Of a stretch of DNA of 64,000 bases, positions 55,801 through 61,077 are shown one piece after another (position 1 is the stretch's first letter; each line of letters starts with the position of its first letter). The translations under genes and the position numbers were made by a program. Under the pieces are notes generated by a model. The model worked only from the letters and a program-made list of their open reading frames with translations, did not search any database and was not told the origin of the DNA. The stretch comes from Papio anubis (lineage: Eukaryota > Chordata > Mammalia > Primates > Cercopithecidae). Location of the stretch: positions 94,473,181-94,537,180 of the forward strand of contig NC_044984.1 in the NCBI RefSeq assembly GCF_008728515.1, given 5' to 3'.

Positions 55801-58800
55801 CCAGACAAGCAGTCCAATTTAGAAACAGGTTACAGTTAGTGATCCTACTCATGCTTCTTATATTAGAATAGGAATCACTGAAGCTTCCCACAAACTGAAG
55901 CCATGTCTTACTCATCTTTGTATCTCTAATGCCCACTGTGTGGGCATAAATATATATATGTGCACACATATAATATATATGTTGAGCACACATATATGTG
56001 CTCAAAAACTTGAAATACATAAATTCTCAAAAATTATTTACTGAGCTTTACCATAAAAGTGTATGATACAAATAGCCTATCAATAATGATGTGAAGTTAG
56101 CATTTGAAAAAATAATGTCTGGCAGACTAAATAAGCTACACTGCATTTCCTTTTAGGAACGGTCAGTACTGGAAAGATTTTAGACCTAGTATTGATCTCC
56201 AATTATATGCACCTTAACTTTTCTTCAGCAACTCACTTCTATGGCCGTATCAGATGGCTTTTCTTTTCTTTTCTTTTCTTTTTTTTTTGAGATGGAGTTT
56301 CGCTCTTGTTGCCCAGACTGGAGTGCAGTGGAATGATCTTGGCTCACCACAACCTCTGCCTCCCGGGTTCAAGCAATTCTCCTGCCTCAGCCTCCCGAAT
56401 AGCTGGGATTACAGGCATGTGCCACCACGCCCGGCTAATTTTGTATTTTTAGTAGAGACAGGATTTCACCGTGTTGGTCAGACTGGTCTTGAACTCCCAA
56501 CCTCAGGTGATCCGTCAGCCTCGGCCTCCCAAAGTGGTGGGATTATAGGTGTAAGCCACGGCGCCCAGCCTCTGATAGCTTTTCCTAAACCAGATCTACT
56601 TCACTTCTAAAATCTTAAACTTCAATGTGGCAGTTTCAGACAAAATCTCCAATCCTTCCAATTATCTCATTCTTTTACTCCATTACTCTTCCACCTAGAT
56701 AGCATTCCCAGTCCTTTGATAGTTCTTTCCTTTTCTCTCCAGGCTATCAGCTGCTGCCCTGTCCTCCCCTTCCTTATATAGCCTCAATCTAGTAGCCTAT
56801 CCCATCAACATAAAGTGAGGCACTCTAATCCTTCTCATCACTTTGCCATTCAGACACAAAATCCTGTACGTGTTTAACCCTTCCGACTGTCCATAATGAA
56901 TTTTTTCTTTTTTCTTTTTTTTTTTTTTTTTGAGACCGGGTTATGAGACTGGCTAATTTTTGTATTTTGGGTAGAGACAAGTTTCATCATGTTTCCCAGA
57001 CTGATCTCAAACTGCTGGGCTCAAGTGATACGCCTGACTTGGCCTCCCAAAGTGCTTGGATTACAAGGCATGAGCCACCACACCTGGCCCCATTTTCTAC
57101 TTAAGTTACTCAAAGTCCATTTGTAGACTCCGTATTTCCACCCCAGATATTGCTCCTAAACCCTAGACTTCAAAAATGAAACTGCTTTTATGAGCATATC
57201 CCTCTTACCTTTATTAGTAGTCACTCCTCACCCCCAGGATGAAGTTCAATTTCCTTAACGTAGCAAATGAGGCCCTTGGAAATCTAATTTAGTGCAGTGC
57301 CTATTACAGATGACAAATGGAGCAACAAGCCTAACTCAAAATAGCTCTCTCCATTACCATATTTTTGCTGTACGACCCTTTGCCATTGCTAATTGAACCA
57401 TGGATAGACAAAATTGGGTTACAAAGGTTCTCCCTCGGGATTCTGAAACCTGACAGGAGAGATCAGAGACTGGGAATTATGGAAGATAGGCCAGCACTCT
57501 AAAGCTGTAGCTCCCAACCAGGAGTAATTTTGCCACCCATGGGACATTTGGCAATGTCTGGAGACATTAAACATCCTACACAGCACAGAACAACCTTCAC
57601 AACAAAGAATTATCTAGTTCAAAATGTCAATGGTGCCGAGATTAAAAAACCCTACTGATGGCCGGGCGCGGTGGCTCAAGCCTGTAATCCCAGCACTTTG
57701 GGAGGCCGAGATGGGCGGATCACGAGGTCAGGAGATCGAGACCATCCTGGCTAACACGGTGAAACCCCGTCTCTACTAAAAAATACAAAAAAAAAAAAAA
57801 CTAGCCGGGCAAGGTGGCGGGCGCCTGTAGTCCCAGCTACTCGGGAGGCTGAGGCAGGAGAATGGGGTAAACCCGGGAGGCGGAGCTTGCAGTGAGCTGA
57901 GATCCGGCCACTGCACTCCAGCCGGGGCGACAGAGCAAGACTCCGTCTCAAAAAAAAAAAAAAAAAAAAACCCTACTGCTACTTTAAGAGGAAGGTCCAA
58001 GAACTCTTCCAAAGAGATTCCAGGAGCTGGCCGGTTCCTGTTCTTTCCTTAATTTGGTTGTTCAGATATTCTTCTGCTTTCTGTTACATTTCCCTTTTTA
58101 CTTAAATAGATTGGGTTTCTGATGTTTGCAGGCAAAACAACTTTACCAGCACAGAACCCTAGCTCAATCATATGACACACACCTGTACACTTTAAACTGG
58201 TTTCTCAATCTCGGAACTACTGACATTTGGGCAAACAATTCTTTGTTGTGGGGGAATATGCTGTGCAATGTAGAATGTCTAGCAGCATCCCTGGACTCTA
58301 TTCACTAGATGGCAGTAGTACTATCCTCCCCTCCAAGTCTTGACAATTAAAAACATCTCGAGACACTGCTAAATGTCCCCTAGGAGGCAAATTGACCCTG
58401 GTTGACAACTGCTGCTTTAAACTATATAATGACTCCACCCAGGTGAGGTGTATGTCTGCCCAGTCAACTCTCTCCCAACTCTTGTGGAGAGCAGAGTATG
58501 CCCTCAGCCTAAGGGAGTGAAGGAGAGGACAGCGTCTGTACCCCTTTTCAGGTCCCGGCTTAATTAAATATACGTCCACTTTGCCAATTTGCAAGCGCCT
58601 GTTCACACATGTGTACCTGTGTATACACATACATACATACACACACTAAGGTCTTGAGCTGAAAGGTAGCTTCTGCTTTTATTTCCTTTCTCACATTTGC
58701 TACGACTTTTCTTTAGAAGTTTCCATTCCTGTGTGAAAAACTACTCTCCTAGAAAATCTTCCCAAAATATATTCAGTCCTATTACAGTTTGAAAAATCGG

Positions 58801-61044
58801 GGCAGTTTCTCCTTCAAAAGCTTTTCCTGTTTCACATTGGAAAAATGTCACTACTCTAACCTCCCCCTGCCCCCTCATCACACTCCTTGTCCTCATTTCA
58901 GATTCTTCAAGTAGATAAACTTTTTATTAACAACTCAAGAGACGCTTGGAATACAAAGTATTAGGCAAGAAACAAGTATATAGATGTACAGTTCTCAAAT
59001 AGTTCAGCATTGACTTAAAGCATTTGTTAATCTCTTAAGAACAATTCCTCTTTCATACTTTCCCAATATACCAGCTTCTCAAGTCCCTTCATACAGGCAA
59101 AGATGGTTTTAATCTTGCAACTGCACTAGATTTCAACCTCAAGGCTAAAAGTGAGTGCTCTTTCTCATGTTGGTTCATAGTCTTCCTCCTTACTGGCAGA
59201 ACCCCTCCCCCCATACAATAACTAGGTCATTTCTTTACTGGAAGACCCCTCACATAAACCCCTATAAGAACTAGGTCATTTCCCAGGACTCCAAAGGCAC
59301 CACATTTATTTAATGATTCAATTACTCACTGCCTTCTAAAGCCACAGGGAAACTGGTCATTACCAAATCTGTAAGAAAGTTGGCAGTAGTCTTGCCTCAG
59401 TAAAAAAAGAGCAATGTAAGAGAAAGTAAGCTCATTCATGTTATGTATCCACATTCAAGCAACAAATAGTTGTTGAGTATCCACTTTATGCCAGCCTCAA
59501 GAAAAAAATGCCTGCTCTCATAGAGTTTACATTCAAGTGGAGAAAGACAAATAAATACATAAAGAAATAAATATGTATGACAGACAAGCATGAGTGCTAT
59601 GGAGAAAAATAACACAAGCAAGAGGACTGGCAGTATGGGGGCTCACAATTTTAAACTCTGGTCAGGAAAGGTCTCCTTTGAGAAGGTGCAATGGGTTGCA
59701 TACACAGGCCTCATGTGATGTCTAGTATTAGAAAGTAGTATGTTTATTTCCTGGTAAACTGTATTCTACTGGATCCCAGACCACTAGGTCAATGTAGTGA
59801 CATCTTCATTACTGGATACTCCACAAAATTAAACTTGAACCAGGTAATTTCAAAAGTTCATTCCTACCTGAGTAACTATAATTTATCACAACACTTGCCT
59901 TCTTTTGTCAATTATGAGCTGCCTTTAGATTTCTGAATAACTATTTCTCTTAGGAGATGACAGCAATTAGCATTAAGATTAACTTATTAACCAAAAATAA
60001 GAATTTGATACTCTTTAGTCACCTGAGTTAAGGATGTTTTGAAATATGAAATAACTGAAAATTCAAGCGTCCCAAAAATTCATCTCTGAAAAAACAAAAA
60101 AATCCTCATCACATTACTTATCCCACAGCTATTAAAAATCATAAAGATTTAGAAACTAACCCTAAGGGCCGGGCTCGGTGGCTCAGGCCTGTAATCCCAG
60201 CATTTTGGGAGGCCGAGGCAGGTGAATCACCTGAGAGTGGGAGTTCGAGACCAGCCTGACCACCATGGAGAAACCCTGTCCCTACTAAAATGAAAAAATT
60301 AGCCAGGCGTGGTGGCGCATGCCTGTAATCCCAGCTACTTGGGAAGCTAAGGCAGGAGAATTGATTGAACCCAGGAGGCGGAGACTGCAGTGAGCCAAGA
60401 TTGCACCATTGCACTCCAGTCTGGGTAACAAGAACCAAACTCCATCTCAAAAAAGATGTAAATAAATAATAAAATAAAAATTAGTCCTAAGGACTCAATT
60501 TTCAATATATGGGTGTTTTCTATCTCATGCAGTAAGCCATTACATCTTTGTTCTTAATTTTGTTATTATACTTTGGTATACATGCTATTAATTTTTAAGA
60601 GCCTCTCTCAAATGGAGTTCTATAAAAGAATTAAACTCTAATGCACTATTTGTTGATTTAATTTACTGTTCTTCTAAGCATCTAGAGTGGTACTAGCTAT
60701 GCAGCATCATCCTTGGACGAGTGAGAAAATAGGCATTCAAATCATTTTCTGCAGATCTGAATTTTCTTGTGGAGCTGGGTATGAGAAAGGCTGGAGGACA
60801 TAAATTAAAAATAGATAAAACCTTCCAAAATAAGATAGTTCAGAATTGGACCATATATATAATTTTAAAAGAAACTTTCCAATGAGTGGTAACATTAAGA
60901 AAAATACATTCACGCAGGGCGTGGTGGCTCACACCTGTAATCCCAGCACTTTGGGAGGCCGGGAGGGCGGATCACCTGAAGTTGGGCGTTTGAGACCAGC
61001 CTGGCCAACACGGTGAAACCCCCGTCTCTACTTTTAAAAAATAC

Positions 61045-61077
<33 letters not shown>

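Noticed and set aside
55947..56003. TA/CA palindromes as a regulatory element
   Set aside because: Short, low-complexity, with 7-bp arms; expected in alternating purine-pyrimidine sequence.
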